Source: Phycisphaerae bacterium (GTDB lineage Bacteria > Planctomycetota > Phycisphaerae > UBA1845). From it: a stretch of DNA of 54,837 nucleotides. The position numbers and the translations under genes are program-made. The notes under the pieces are model-generated. The model was not told the DNA's origin. It worked only from the letters and a program-made list of their open reading frames with translations, and did no database searches. Shown piece by piece: positions 25,873-34,088 of this stretch (positions are counted from its first letter, which is position 1; each line of letters starts with the position of its first letter). The stretch is from assembly GCA_029260235.1 (NCBI GenBank), contig JAJDDP010000170.1:1-54837 (forward strand), read 5' to 3'.

Positions 25873-26559
25873 ATGAAGAGCACCTTCCCGGACAGCCCAG
25901 GCCTACGAATCGCCCCTTCGCTCCTAGCCGCTGATTTCTCACGGTTGGCAGAGCACGTCCACGTCGTCGAGCAAGCCGGGGCTGAGATCCTCCACCTCGA
26001 TGTCATGGATGGCCATTTCGTGCCCAACATCAGCTTCGGCGTGCCGATTATCAAGTCCCTGCGCACCCAATCGGAAATGTTCTTCGATACCCATCTGATG
26101 ATCGCTGAACCAGGGCGCTACGCCGAAGCATTCATCAAAGCCGGGGCCGACCTACTTACCTTCCACATCGAAGTCACCCAAGAACCCGAGAAGGTGGCCG
26201 AGCACATCCGCAGCCTAGGCGCCAAGGTCGGCATCTCCATCAATCCCGATACGCCGGTGTCTGCGATTCAAGACGTCATCCCAGAGGTCGATCTGGTCCT
26301 GGTTATGAGCGTGTGGCCCGGGTTCGGCGGGCAGTCGTTTATATCGGACGTCCTCACGAAGGTGGCCCAATTGAAGCCACTCTTGAAACAAGAACAAAGA
26401 TTGGAGATTGACGGGGGGATTGATCCGACAACAATTGGAGCGGCGGTGGCTGCGGGCGCGGACACCTTGGTAGCTGGGTCAGCCGTATTCGGTCAACCTG
26501 ATCCGGTGGCTGCTTTGAAGAAACTAGAACAACACGCGGCGAGTAGTTTGGAGCGGTAG
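25873..26559 (+). CDS. rpe: Ribulose-phosphate 3-epimerase
   Basis: Interconverts ribulose 5-phosphate and xylulose 5-phosphate in the pentose phosphate pathway. The 228-residue TIM barrel carries all family motifs: IAPSLLAADF, LHLDVMDGHFVPN with the catalytic and metal Asp, HLMI, VMSVWPGFGGQSF, EIDGGI and the phosphate site VAGSAVFG. An out-of-frame ATG overlaps the AAGGA upstream. It is the first gene of a tight three-gene set: the histidine-phosphatase homologue begins 2 bases after its stop. The hairpin at 25809-25860 may control its translation. Confidence 0.97.
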   Translation: MKSTFPDSPGLRIAPSLLAADFSRLAEHVHVVEQAGAEILHLDVMDGHFVPNISFGVPIIKSLRTQSEMFFDTHLMIAEPGRYAEAFIKAGADLLTFHIEVTQEPEKVAEHIRSLGAKVGISINPDTPVSAIQDVIPEVDLVLVMSVWPGFGGQSFISDVLTKVAQLKPLLKQEQRLEIDGGIDPTTIGAAVAAGADTLVAGSAVFGQPDPVAALKKLEQHAASSLER

Positions 26560-26561
26560 CG

Positions 26562-27149
26562 ATGACCTCTATCGTATTAGTACCTTGGGCATCGACCGAC
26601 TGGGGAGACGCGGGCCGACTCTCGGCGCGAACACCGCTCGCCATGAACGAGAGCGGCGCCCAACAAGCGGCTGAGTGGGCCAACGAACTGGCGGGCCGAG
26701 AGTTGTCAGCCGTGTATTGCGCGGCTGAATCTACCTCCCGCGAAGTTGCCGAACTCCTTTCTGCCCGGGCAGAGGTCAAACTCAAGACGCTCGACGGCCT
26801 CGAGGAGGTCGACGTCGGCCTGTGGGAAGGGTTGACCCCCAAGCAAGTCGAAGACCGCTACCCAAAAGTGTTCAAAATGTGGATGGAAAGCCCGTCGGTG
26901 GTCTGCCCACCCGATGGCGAACTTCTCGGAGAAGCTGCTGTTCGTCTGATCGCGGCGGTTGAACGCGTCACCAAGAAGAACAGAGGTGCGGCAGCCGCCA
27001 TCGTCCTAGGCCCGCTCGCTTTGGCGGCTATCCGCTCGACCCTCGAACATGGCAATGCCGACCAGTTGCACAAAATGAAATCATCCGATCCGGTTTGGTA
27101 TCGCGTTGCCGACGGCAAACCCGAACCCATCGGCGTACCCGCCGGCTGA
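26562..27149 (+). CDS. Histidine-phosphatase-superfamily protein lacking both catalytic histidines
   Basis: A 195-residue protein with the overall pattern of phosphoglycerate mutase-like phosphatases: an N-terminal strand, QQAAEWANELAG, VYCAAESTSREVAELL (Arg kept), LDGLEEVDVGLWEGL with the acidic residue kept, and VERVTKKN before the final strand. The essential RHG of the first strand is instead PWA (residues 8-10), and the second His in the S-H-G motif is replaced (GPL, Pro151). The phosphotransfer His is therefore gone and the protein is probably not a phosphatase. It starts 2 bases after rpe and its stop overlaps the next start (TGATG), so it is translationally coupled and may regulate or bind partners of this operon. 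Confidence 0.85.
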   Translation: MTSIVLVPWASTDWGDAGRLSARTPLAMNESGAQQAAEWANELAGRELSAVYCAAESTSREVAELLSARAEVKLKTLDGLEEVDVGLWEGLTPKQVEDRYPKVFKMWMESPSVVCPPDGELLGEAAVRLIAAVERVTKKNRGAAAAIVLGPLALAAIRSTLEHGNADQLHKMKSSDPVWYRVADGKPEPIGVPAG

Positions 27150-28177
27150 TGCCAACTCCAAATCCAAGCACCAAGAACTCGGCGACTAGCCTACCCGACG
27201 TGCGTGAGTCAGCCCGCTTTGTGACCGACCAGGCCAAGTTCGTGCACGTCGATCTGCAGGCGATCACCCGCTGGTCGCAAGAACAAACAGCCGACAGCTT
27301 CAACACGCCAGCCCCACCAGACGAACTGCAATACACCGGACCAAGAGATGCCTCTGCGAATCTGATCCTACTGCTGGATTGCCTCAACTTCTGCTTCTGG
27401 TCGGAGCTGTCATCAACGGACCTGCCTGCAGAACCGCCAGCGGAAGATTGGAAGGTCGAGTACCGCAACTGCACCTGGCAGCGCACCTATGCCATGTACG
27501 CCGCCGTCCTCCGGGCCATCGAAGATGACGCCGCTTGGCTGACCCCTGCCCGCTGGGCTGATGTGGATAGCCGCGACGTAGCCAACCTATTCAAAGGGCA
27601 AGGCAGCATCCCCCAGCCGCAAGAGCGACAACAAGTGCTCAACGAAACCGGGGCAATCCTCATCGAGCACTTTCAAGGGCAATTCCAGAACGCCGTGGAA
27701 CAGGCCAACCACCAAGCCAAAGCCCTGGCGTATCTATTGGCTGAGCGATTCCCGTCGTTCTGCGATGCCCCTAAGTACCAAGGTCAAACCGTAGCCATCC
27801 TTAAACGGGCACAAATCTGTGCGGCTGACCTGCATCATTGCTTTGTGCGGCAAGGCTATGACCAGTTGAAGAATCTGGACGAGCTAACCGTCTTCGCCGA
27901 TTACCGCCTGCCGCAATACCTGCGCCATGTCGGGATCATCAAGATTGAAGAAGGCTTTGCAAGACGAATCGAAGCCCAAGAAGAAATCGCAGCTTCGAGT
28001 GAAGAAGAAATCGAATTGAGATGTGCAACCATCGCCGCATCAGAGCAAATCTTAAAGTCGCTACAAGAGCAAGGCCTGAGCACCCCAGCCTGGCAGCTAG
28101 ACTTCGTGCTATGGGAGCGATCCCACGACCAAGCCATCACCATCCCGCATCATAGAACGCAATCAATCTATTATTGA
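27149..28177 (+). CDS. Queuosine salvage hydrolase, Qng1/DUF2419 family
   Basis: The ATG at 27149 shares bases with the upstream stop (TGATG), giving 342 residues. The family signature is clear: SVRESARFV-like start (DVRESARFVTDQAKFVHVD), LLDCLNFCFWS, IFKGQG-like segment, KRAQICAADLHHCF, FADYRLPQYLRHVGI with the active-site Asp (about 249), and EEIELRCATIA near the end. The eukaryotic and bacterial proteins release queuine from queuosine nucleoside or its 5'-phosphate, so tRNA-guanine transglycosylase can reuse the base; tgt is at 2908-4047. It is rare outside eukaryotes and some bacteria. The rpe-phosphatase-like-Qng1 order suggests one operon, with 5-phosphoribose metabolism as a possible shared theme. 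Confidence 0.93.
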   Translation: MPTPNPSTKNSATSLPDVRESARFVTDQAKFVHVDLQAITRWSQEQTADSFNTPAPPDELQYTGPRDASANLILLLDCLNFCFWSELSSTDLPAEPPAEDWKVEYRNCTWQRTYAMYAAVLRAIEDDAAWLTPARWADVDSRDVANLFKGQGSIPQPQERQQVLNETGAILIEHFQGQFQNAVEQANHQAKALAYLLAERFPSFCDAPKYQGQTVAILKRAQICAADLHHCFVRQGYDQLKNLDELTVFADYRLPQYLRHVGIIKIEEGFARRIEAQEEIAASSEEEIELRCATIAASEQILKSLQEQGLSTPAWQLDFVLWERSHDQAITIPHHRTQSIYY

Positions 28178-28327
28178 AGAAGTCGAGACGCTGCGAACGA
28201 AGCTGAACGATCAAGCAGGATTGATCATAGAAAGCCCACACCGCGGGCCAGCCAAGATGTTGCTTTGCTGGAGAGGCGAGGGTCGTTTGACTCGCCACGG
28301 CCCGCTCCCAAGTCACGAACCCGACGG

Positions 28328-28351
28328 CCGAGACCGTGCTCGGGCTTTGTT
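28328..28351 (+). terminator. Weak terminator candidate after the rpe-Qng1 operon
   Basis: CCGAG (28328-28332) pairs with CTCGG (28339-28343), followed by GCTTTGTTT. The stem is only 5 bp and the T-run is broken by a G, so this is a weak call. Confidence 0.25.
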
Positions 28352-28404
28352 TGGGGTCAACCCGAGAAGCAGCAGACTTCAATCTCTCTAGCCAGGTAGG
28401 TGGT

Positions 28405-29250
28405 CTATTCGCCGTGCTGGTGCGACTGCATATCGGCTGTACCCGGCGCCACCGCTGCCATGATGGCTGGTAGTTCTGTGGCTTCGTCTAGTTGGCTTAG
28501 TACGCAGTGGCAGGTGGTTGGATCGGTTAGGTGAACTAGCTTCCAACTGCCGACTTCGACTTTGTGGCCTCGATGTTTTCCTACTACGCAGGGGTAGTCT
28601 TTGTGGGTGCCGAACTCTTCGATCTTGACCGGTTTGTGAAAGATGGTGGCTAGGAATTCGCCGTCGCGGTCGTAGGTGGCTGCGATGCCTGGGTGATCGC
28701 CGAATTGTAACACATACACGTTCTGCAACAGGAAACCACCCTCCAGCTGAGGCGGGGTCTCGAAACCGAGCAACGGCGCCCACCGCTTAGCCTCTGCGGG
28801 TGAAGCTTGGCGGGCGCCATACATGGTGATGAACTTCTTGAAGGCCAACCGGGCATCAACCGGCAGATCGTCGAGCATGATGCTAAAATCCACCGCAGCT
28901 GCCGACGCCCGATTGTTGGTCATACTGTATCCCAAGAAGCCTAGCCCGGCTGCAAATGCAATCGAAGCCGCCAACATCCAAGGCTTCCAAGCGCGCGGCC
29001 GATGCCCAGCGATGCGATTCGGGGTCGAAATCTCGGCGTCGAGCCGCTGTTCGATGCTGGACCAGAGATCGGCAGGAACAGGCGCCGGGGCGCTGCTGTC
29101 TAGATCCGAGCCGAGTTTGCCTAGATGTTCCAGCTCGCGGCTGCAGTCGGCGCAGATCTGGAGGTGGGCCTCTACCGCAGCCATTGCATCTGGGTCTAGG
29201 GCGTGGTCCAGAAGGCCCCAAAGTTGTTGCTTGATCTTGTCACAGCTCAT
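28405..29250 (-). CDS. Anti-sigma factor with zinc-finger domain
   Basis: The ATG at 29250 is chosen because the zf-HC2 anti-sigma domain begins right there: MSCDKIKQQLWGLLDHALD, then the ligands His-x3-Cys-x2-Cys in EAHLQICADC. It runs to 281 residues with a transmembrane helix (about 87-108, WMLAASIAFAAGLGFLGYSM). The extracytoplasmic part has no known domain but contains Cys and His in DYPCVVGKHRGHKV and DPTTCHCVLS, and ends in MQSHQHGE, which suggests a metal- or redox-sensing role. It lies 60 bases downstream of the ECF sigma gene, the usual sigma/anti-sigma arrangement. The signal is unknown. Confidence 0.9.
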   Translation of the reverse strand: MSCDKIKQQLWGLLDHALDPDAMAAVEAHLQICADCSRELEHLGKLGSDLDSSAPAPVPADLWSSIEQRLDAEISTPNRIAGHRPRAWKPWMLAASIAFAAGLGFLGYSMTNNRASAAAVDFSIMLDDLPVDARLAFKKFITMYGARQASPAEAKRWAPLLGFETPPQLEGGFLLQNVYVLQFGDHPGIAATYDRDGEFLATIFHKPVKIEEFGTHKDYPCVVGKHRGHKVEVGSWKLVHLTDPTTCHCVLSQLDEATELPAIMAAVAPGTADMQSHQHGE

Positions 29251-29309
29251 CAGGCACCGTTCTTGCAATCTTAGCACCGCGCGACCTACGATGCCCCCCC
29301 AAGAGGGAG

Positions 29310-29894
29310 TTAGCGGCCACTCGTTGGATGCACGCTAGCATCGGATTCTTCGCCCCGATCGTAACTTTCTCGTAAGTATTCCCTGAGGCGGTCCCTGGCC
29401 CGGTTAAGCCTCGAAGCCACCGTCCCCTCGGCACAATCGAGAACCTGGGCGATCGTTCGATAATCGAGGCCATCCTGGTGTCGAAGCAGGATGATGACTT
29501 GGTCGGGCGGTTCGAGTTTCGCCAGGGCATCTTCAATGTCCAGACGCAGCGCGGTAGCCTCCCGGTCGTCCCGCTCCTTTTCTGTGCGCAGGGCGAGTTG
29601 TTCGGTTTTTAGTCGGATGCTCTTGCCCCGCCGTTGGAATTGGAGGGCTTCGTTGACCGCGATCCGATGAAGCCAAGTCGATAGCGCCGACCGCCCATCA
29701 AACTGCTCTATCCGGGCAAATGCCTTGAGATAGACCTCCTGGGTCAGATCAAAGGCATCCTCCGGGTTCCGCGTCATCCGCAGCAGCAGCCCGTAAACGC
29801 GGCTAGAAGTCTGCTCAAACAGCACCCGCTGGGCCTCTCGGTCCTGAAGGCGGCATCGATCAACCAAAGCTTGTTCGTTCACAGTTTTGGCCAT
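29310..29894 (-). CDS. ECF-type RNA polymerase sigma factor
   Basis: From the ATG at 29894 (194 residues; the frame extends to 30032 but that part is not conserved-looking) the protein has sigma region 2 (NPEDAFDLTQEVYLKAFARI, then STWLHRIAVNEAL) and region 4 (QDGLDYRTIAQVLDCAEGTV and SRLNRARDRLREYL), with a short linker between. It directs RNA polymerase to a stress or envelope regulon and should be held by the anti-sigma factor immediately downstream. It is divergently oriented from the nonulosonate cluster, about 314 bases away, so control of that cluster is possible. A GGAACC at 30055-30060 (minus strand) may be its own -35. Confidence 0.95.
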   Translation of the reverse strand: MAKTVNEQALVDRCRLQDREAQRVLFEQTSSRVYGLLLRMTRNPEDAFDLTQEVYLKAFARIEQFDGRSALSTWLHRIAVNEALQFQRRGKSIRLKTEQLALRTEKERDDREATALRLDIEDALAKLEPPDQVIILLRHQDGLDYRTIAQVLDCAEGTVASRLNRARDRLREYLRESYDRGEESDASVHPTSGR

Positions 29895-30208
29895 TTTGAG
29901 GGGTAGAAACCAGTTTGCACCCTGACTGCGTCGTGGAATCGTAAGCGACTGACCCGAGAACTCCAAACCGCCCTCGTAGCCCGGGGCAGCCGCCGCTGCT
30001 GAGTAAGAAGTAACCGAGAATGCGCTGCCCATGGCGTTAAGGTTTCACCTTGCCGGTTCCGATAAGTCATGTACAGGCTGGGCTGAACGCTTGAATGGCA
30101 GTTGTCCAGACGGAGGCGGTATGCGCCGTTCGGGTGGCTTCATTTGCAGGCGGGAGCTGAGCCCTAATCGCCCCGATGGTTATGGGGCGGATGATTGAGG
30201 AGGAGCTA
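29895..30208. other. Divergent intergenic region between sigma factor and pseB
   Basis: 314 bases with no gene. It holds the possible ECF-type promoter of the sigma gene (GGAACC, 30055-30060, minus strand; spacer 16; TAACG), an inverted repeat AAGGT-TTC-ACCTT at 30039-30051, and a hairpin CGCCCC (30169-30174)/GGGGCG (30184-30189) upstream of the pseB ribosome site. Confidence 0.4.
30169..30189 (+). promoter_or_regulatory. Leader hairpin of the nonulosonate operon
   Basis: CGCCCC and GGGGCG pair perfectly around a 9-base loop, ending 8 bases before the strong GAGGAGG ribosome site of pseB (30197-30203). It may steady the leader or block a spurious ATG in the loop (30176). Confidence 0.35.
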
Positions 30209-31207
30209 ATGATCGATTGGCAATCCGCGAGTGTCCTGGTCACCGGCGGAACAGGTTCGTTTGGCCGGAAATTTGCCGAGGTGATGCTGGCAGAGTATCA
30301 ACCCCGCAAGCTCATCGTCTATAGCCGTGACGAATGGAAACAGCACGACATGAGGTGCAACGGGTTCGACCACCCATCCATGCGCTACTTCATCGGCGAT
30401 GTGCGAGACCGAGATCGGCTCCGCCGGGCTATGCGTGATGTCGACGTGGTCATCCACGCAGCTGCTCTGAAGCAAGTCCCCGCATGCGAATACAACCCCA
30501 TGGAAGCTGTAGCGACCAACATCCAAGGCGCCGGCAACATCATCGATGCAGCTCTGGATACCGGCGTTAGCCATGTCATGGCCCTTAGCACAGACAAAGC
30601 GACAGCTCCATTGAATCTCTATGGGGCCACCAAGCTGGTGGCTGAAAAGCTGTTCGTTCATGGCAACAACTATAGCGACGACCCGCCTACGTTCTTCTCC
30701 TGCGTCCGCTATGGAAACGTCTTGGGCAGTCGAGGCAGTGTCTTGCCCTTGTTTGAAGAGCAGCGGAACAATGGCACGGTCAAGATTACCGATGCCCGCA
30801 TGACCCGTTTTTGGATGACCATGGAGCAGGGCGTGCGTTTTGTGATTTCGTGCATGGAGGGCATGCGCGGCGGCGAGGTATTCACGCCAAAACTGCCCAG
30901 CATGAAGGTCGTAGACTTGGCCCGGTTGGTGGCCCCCGATAGCAGAATCGAATACGTCGGCATTCGTCCTGGCGAAAAGCTGCACGAGTCGCTGATTTCC
31001 GAAGAAGAAGCCCGCTGCTCGGTGGATTATGGGGACCGCTACATCATGTTGCCCGTTGATCGTCCCCAAGTGGTTGCCCACTGGAAGAAGCAGGGAAACA
31101 CGCTGCCAGAAGGGTTCGCCTATTCCAGCGACAGCAATGAGTTTTGGCTAAGTGCAGCACAGATGCAGGAGATGATCGATGCCGCCAACGGACTGTGTCC
31201 AGCCTAA
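30209..31207 (+). CDS. pseB: UDP-GlcNAc 4,6-dehydratase (inverting), PseB type
   Basis: Makes UDP-2-acetamido-2,6-dideoxy-beta-L-arabino-hex-4-ulose, the first step to pseudaminic-type nonulosonic acids. The ATG at 30209 has GAGGAGGAG 4 bases upstream. The 332-residue SDR protein has the NAD(P) motif VTGGTGSFGR, HAAALKQVPACEYNP, STDKA (the inverting-family Asp-Lys) and Y-x3-K in YGATKLVAEK. The FGRK, CEYNP and RPGEKLHE segments match PseB/FlaA1 rather than the LegB or RmlB groups. It is the first gene of the 14-gene cluster and overlaps pseC by 29 bases. Confidence 0.95.
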   Translation: MIDWQSASVLVTGGTGSFGRKFAEVMLAEYQPRKLIVYSRDEWKQHDMRCNGFDHPSMRYFIGDVRDRDRLRRAMRDVDVVIHAAALKQVPACEYNPMEAVATNIQGAGNIIDAALDTGVSHVMALSTDKATAPLNLYGATKLVAEKLFVHGNNYSDDPPTFFSCVRYGNVLGSRGSVLPLFEEQRNNGTVKITDARMTRFWMTMEQGVRFVISCMEGMRGGEVFTPKLPSMKVVDLARLVAPDSRIEYVGIRPGEKLHESLISEEEARCSVDYGDRYIMLPVDRPQVVAHWKKQGNTLPEGFAYSSDSNEFWLSAAQMQEMIDAANGLCPA

Positions 31208-32363
31208 GACTCCACCGGTGCGGGCTGATCTGCTTCCTTATGGCCGGCAGGCCATCAACGAAGACGACATCGCTGCGGTGGTCGTTGCCTTGCGGAGTCC
31301 AATGATCACCACCGGGGAGATGGTCCCCGCCTTCGAGGAGGCCATCGCCGAGACTTCCGGCGCCGCTCATGGTGTAGCTGTCTCTAGTGGGACGGCGGCT
31401 CTTCATGCAGCCATGCATGCCTTGGACATCGGTCTGCAAGATGAGGTCATTGTTCCGACGATCACCTTTGCAGCCTCGGCCAACGCGGTCGTCTATCAGG
31501 GTGGCGTGCCCATCTTTGCGGATGTCGATGCTGACACCTTGCTGCTGGATCCGTCCGACGTAGAGCGGCGGATCACACCTAGAACCAAGGCGATCCTTGC
31601 CGTCGATTACGCCGGGCAGCCGTGCGACTACGACGCACTCCGGAGTATCGCAGACAAGCATAGCCTCACATTGGTCGCCGACGCCTGCCATGCCATTGGC
31701 GGAGCATACAAGAATCGACCTGTCGGCAGCCTGGCTGACCTGAGTACGTTTAGCTTTCATCCGGTCAAACATATCACTACCGGCGAGGGCGGCATGGTGG
31801 TCACGGATAACCAGCCATGGGCTGAGCGTATGCGGCGATTCCGAAACCACGGCATCACCGTCGATTACCAGCAGCGGCAGCGAGAAGGGTCATGGTTCTA
31901 CGCAATTGCTGAACTGGGTTTCAACTACCGCATCACCGACATCCAGTGCGCCCTGGGACTAAGTCAGCTATCTAAGCTGGATGGATGGATTCGCCGCCGG
32001 CAAGCAATCGCCCAACGCTACCATGCCGCCCTGGCAGACATGACCAGTGTCAAGCAGCTGCACTGCTCAGCGGATGTATCGCATGCTTACCATCTGTATG
32101 TCGTGCAACTAGAAACCGACTATTGCCCGCTGAGCCGGGCTGAGGTGTTCGCTGCGTTGCGCAACGAGGGCATCGGCGTGAATGTTCACTATATCCCGGT
32201 CCACTTGCATCCCTACTACCAAGAGCAATTTGGCTGTCGCCCCGGCGACTGCCCTGTGGCTGAGAACGCCTACGAACGCATGCTCTCGCTGCCCATGTTT
32301 CCAGCCATGACGGATGATGACGTCGCCGACGTCATCGAAGCGCTGAACAAGGCGGTCGGATGA
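31179..32363 (+). CDS. pseC: UDP-4-amino sugar aminotransferase, PseC type (DegT/DnrJ/EryC1/StrS)
   Basis: The ATG at 31179 has GGAG 7 bases upstream inside the end of pseB, giving 394 residues. It transfers an amino group to C4 of the PseB product using PLP. Motifs: PYGRQAINEDDI at the start, VSSGTAALH, DACHAIGG, and the PLP Lys in FSFHPVKHITTGEGG (about 196). The segment YNYRITDIQCALGLSQL and the HYIPVHLHPYYQ end match PseC closely. The 29-base overlap with pseB argues for a coupled operon. Confidence 0.95.
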   Translation: MPPTDCVQPKTPPVRADLLPYGRQAINEDDIAAVVVALRSPMITTGEMVPAFEEAIAETSGAAHGVAVSSGTAALHAAMHALDIGLQDEVIVPTITFAASANAVVYQGGVPIFADVDADTLLLDPSDVERRITPRTKAILAVDYAGQPCDYDALRSIADKHSLTLVADACHAIGGAYKNRPVGSLADLSTFSFHPVKHITTGEGGMVVTDNQPWAERMRRFRNHGITVDYQQRQREGSWFYAIAELGFNYRITDIQCALGLSQLSKLDGWIRRRQAIAQRYHAALADMTSVKQLHCSADVSHAYHLYVVQLETDYCPLSRAEVFAALRNEGIGVNVHYIPVHLHPYYQEQFGCRPGDCPVAENAYERMLSLPMFPAMTDDDVADVIEALNKAVG

Positions 32364-32370
32364 ACAACCG

Positions 32371-33054
32371 ATGATGCAGGCCGATCAGAGTAAGATGTTT
32401 GCCGATTCCGAAGGCGACCGCTGGTTCGAGCGTAACCAAGCCTGCCTCGAGCGATGCGACCTAGCCCGCGACCTCCCGCTGCGCATGATGGAGCTGTACC
32501 AGATCAAACCCGAGTCCGTTCTCGAAGTGGGAGCAAGCAACGGATGCCGGTTGGCTGCTATTTCAGAACGATATTCTGCCCGAACGGTAGCGGTGGAGCC
32601 ATCGAAGGCGGCGATTCGCGACGGCGAGCAACGATTTCCTTCGGTCAAGTTTGTTCAGACGACTGCGGACCGAATCGACTTGGATGAAACATTCGACTTG
32701 ATCATTGTCCACTTTGTTCTGCATTGGGTGGATCGCAGCCGCCTGTTTCGAACGTTCGCCGAATTGGACCGATTGCTCTCTGGCGGCGGTCACTTGATCA
32801 TTGGCGATTTCAAGCCTGACCGCCCGCTGTGTGTTGGCTATCACCACCTGCCCGAGGGCCAAGCCTTTACCTACAAGCAGGATTACGCAGCTTCATTCTT
32901 GGCTTCGGGGCTGTATCGCCAGGTGGGCATGCTGACGGCCAACCATGCAGACCAGCGTCTGATGGCTGAGGTGGACCCCAACGATCGTATTGCGGTGTGG
33001 CTGTTGCAGAAGCAATTGGCCGGCGTTCATGAAGTTGCCGGTTTCTCCGGTTGA
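32371..33054 (+). CDS. SAM-dependent methyltransferase
   Basis: A 227-residue class I methyltransferase: SAM-binding strand VLEVGASNGCRL, then VAVEPSKAAI, LIIVHFVLHWVD in motif II, and LLSGGGHLIIGDF in motif III. Methyltransferases of this build occur inside nonulosonate and O-antigen clusters and modify a sugar or its precursor. Two ATGs stand together at its start, 7 bases after the pseC stop. The acceptor is unknown; a sugar intermediate of this pathway is the best guess. Confidence 0.9.
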   Translation: MMQADQSKMFADSEGDRWFERNQACLERCDLARDLPLRMMELYQIKPESVLEVGASNGCRLAAISERYSARTVAVEPSKAAIRDGEQRFPSVKFVQTTADRIDLDETFDLIIVHFVLHWVDRSRLFRTFAELDRLLSGGGHLIIGDFKPDRPLCVGYHHLPEGQAFTYKQDYAASFLASGLYRQVGMLTANHADQRLMAEVDPNDRIAVWLLQKQLAGVHEVAGFSG

Positions 33055-33092
33055 GTGGATGCCAAGACGTCTCCGGCGGCGGGTAAGTGTTG

Positions 33093-34088
33093 ATGCAAAT
33101 GGACAACCTCGATTTGGACATTCTGGTCATCGGCTGTGGTTCGATTGGTCGGCGTCATGCCACCAACATCGTCGCACTACAAGCGGGAGAAGTGTCTGTC
33201 TTTGACACTGATCAATCGGCATGCAGCCAACTCGCAGCCCAATCGGGGGCCGTCGCGGTCCGGGATTTGAGCAGCGCTTGGGATGACACCGATGTGGTTG
33301 TGGTGGCTGCCCCGACACAACACCACCTAGCGCTAGCCCAGGAGGCTGTCGGGCACGGCTGCCACTTGTTCATCGAGAAACCGCTCTCTTATGACCTCAA
33401 GGGCGTTGAGTCGCTCTGCGATGCCTTGAATGATAGCGGCCTGACCAGCATGGTTGCTTGCAACATGCGTTTTCATCCTGGACCTACGACTGTCAAGCAC
33501 TGGCTTGATGAAGGTGCGGTCGGCCAAGTCCTGTCAGCCCGATTGCACACCGGCTCCTATCTGCCCGAGTGGCGGCCTGACCAAGAATTCCGATCCTCTT
33601 ACAGCGCCGATCAGGATTGGGGCGGCGCGGTATTGGATTGCATTCACGAAATTGACTTGGCTCTTTGGTACTTGGGTTCTGCCGAATTGCTGGCGGCTTG
33701 CTCGATGCCGGCAGAGACGATAGGCCTAGAAACCGACGGGCTTGCTGAACTGATCCTACGGCACGCGTCGCAGTCGATCAGCAGCATTCACCTGAACTTT
33801 GTCCAGCGCGACTACAGCCGGACCTGCCAGATCATTGGCAGTGAGGGCACCATCTACTGGGATATGCAGCAAGGCCAGGTCGTGCTGAAAGGCTCTGGCG
33901 GCAAGACCATTCGTTGGAGCGATCAGCCCGCCGGTTGGCAACTCAATCAAATGTACGTCGATGAGATGGCCCACTTTCTTACATCCGTCCGCGACAAGCG
34001 AGTAACGGTCAACCCGGTTCAAGAGGCTGTCGCTGCCCTCTCCATTGCAATCCAAGCCAGGAGAGTCGAGCGAGGTGTAGCCGTATGA
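33093..34088 (+). CDS. Gfo/Idh/MocA-family sugar oxidoreductase
   Basis: The start is taken as ATG 33093 (GTG 33087 and ATG 33099 are alternatives), giving about 331 residues. An N-terminal Rossmann domain (LVIGCGSIGRRH, then HHLALAQEA and IEKPLS with the conserved Lys of E-K-P) precedes the C-terminal alpha/beta substrate domain (DCIHEIDLALWYLG carries the catalytic-type His/Asp). Such enzymes oxidise or reduce a sugar at a ring carbon with NAD(P). It overlaps the following cytidylyltransferase gene by 4 bases (ATGA). A paralogue is fused to a second cytidylyltransferase at 41303. Confidence 0.93.
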   Translation: MQMDNLDLDILVIGCGSIGRRHATNIVALQAGEVSVFDTDQSACSQLAAQSGAVAVRDLSSAWDDTDVVVVAAPTQHHLALAQEAVGHGCHLFIEKPLSYDLKGVESLCDALNDSGLTSMVACNMRFHPGPTTVKHWLDEGAVGQVLSARLHTGSYLPEWRPDQEFRSSYSADQDWGGAVLDCIHEIDLALWYLGSAELLAACSMPAETIGLETDGLAELILRHASQSISSIHLNFVQRDYSRTCQIIGSEGTIYWDMQQGQVVLKGSGGKTIRWSDQPAGWQLNQMYVDEMAHFLTSVRDKRVTVNPVQEAVAALSIAIQARRVERGVAV

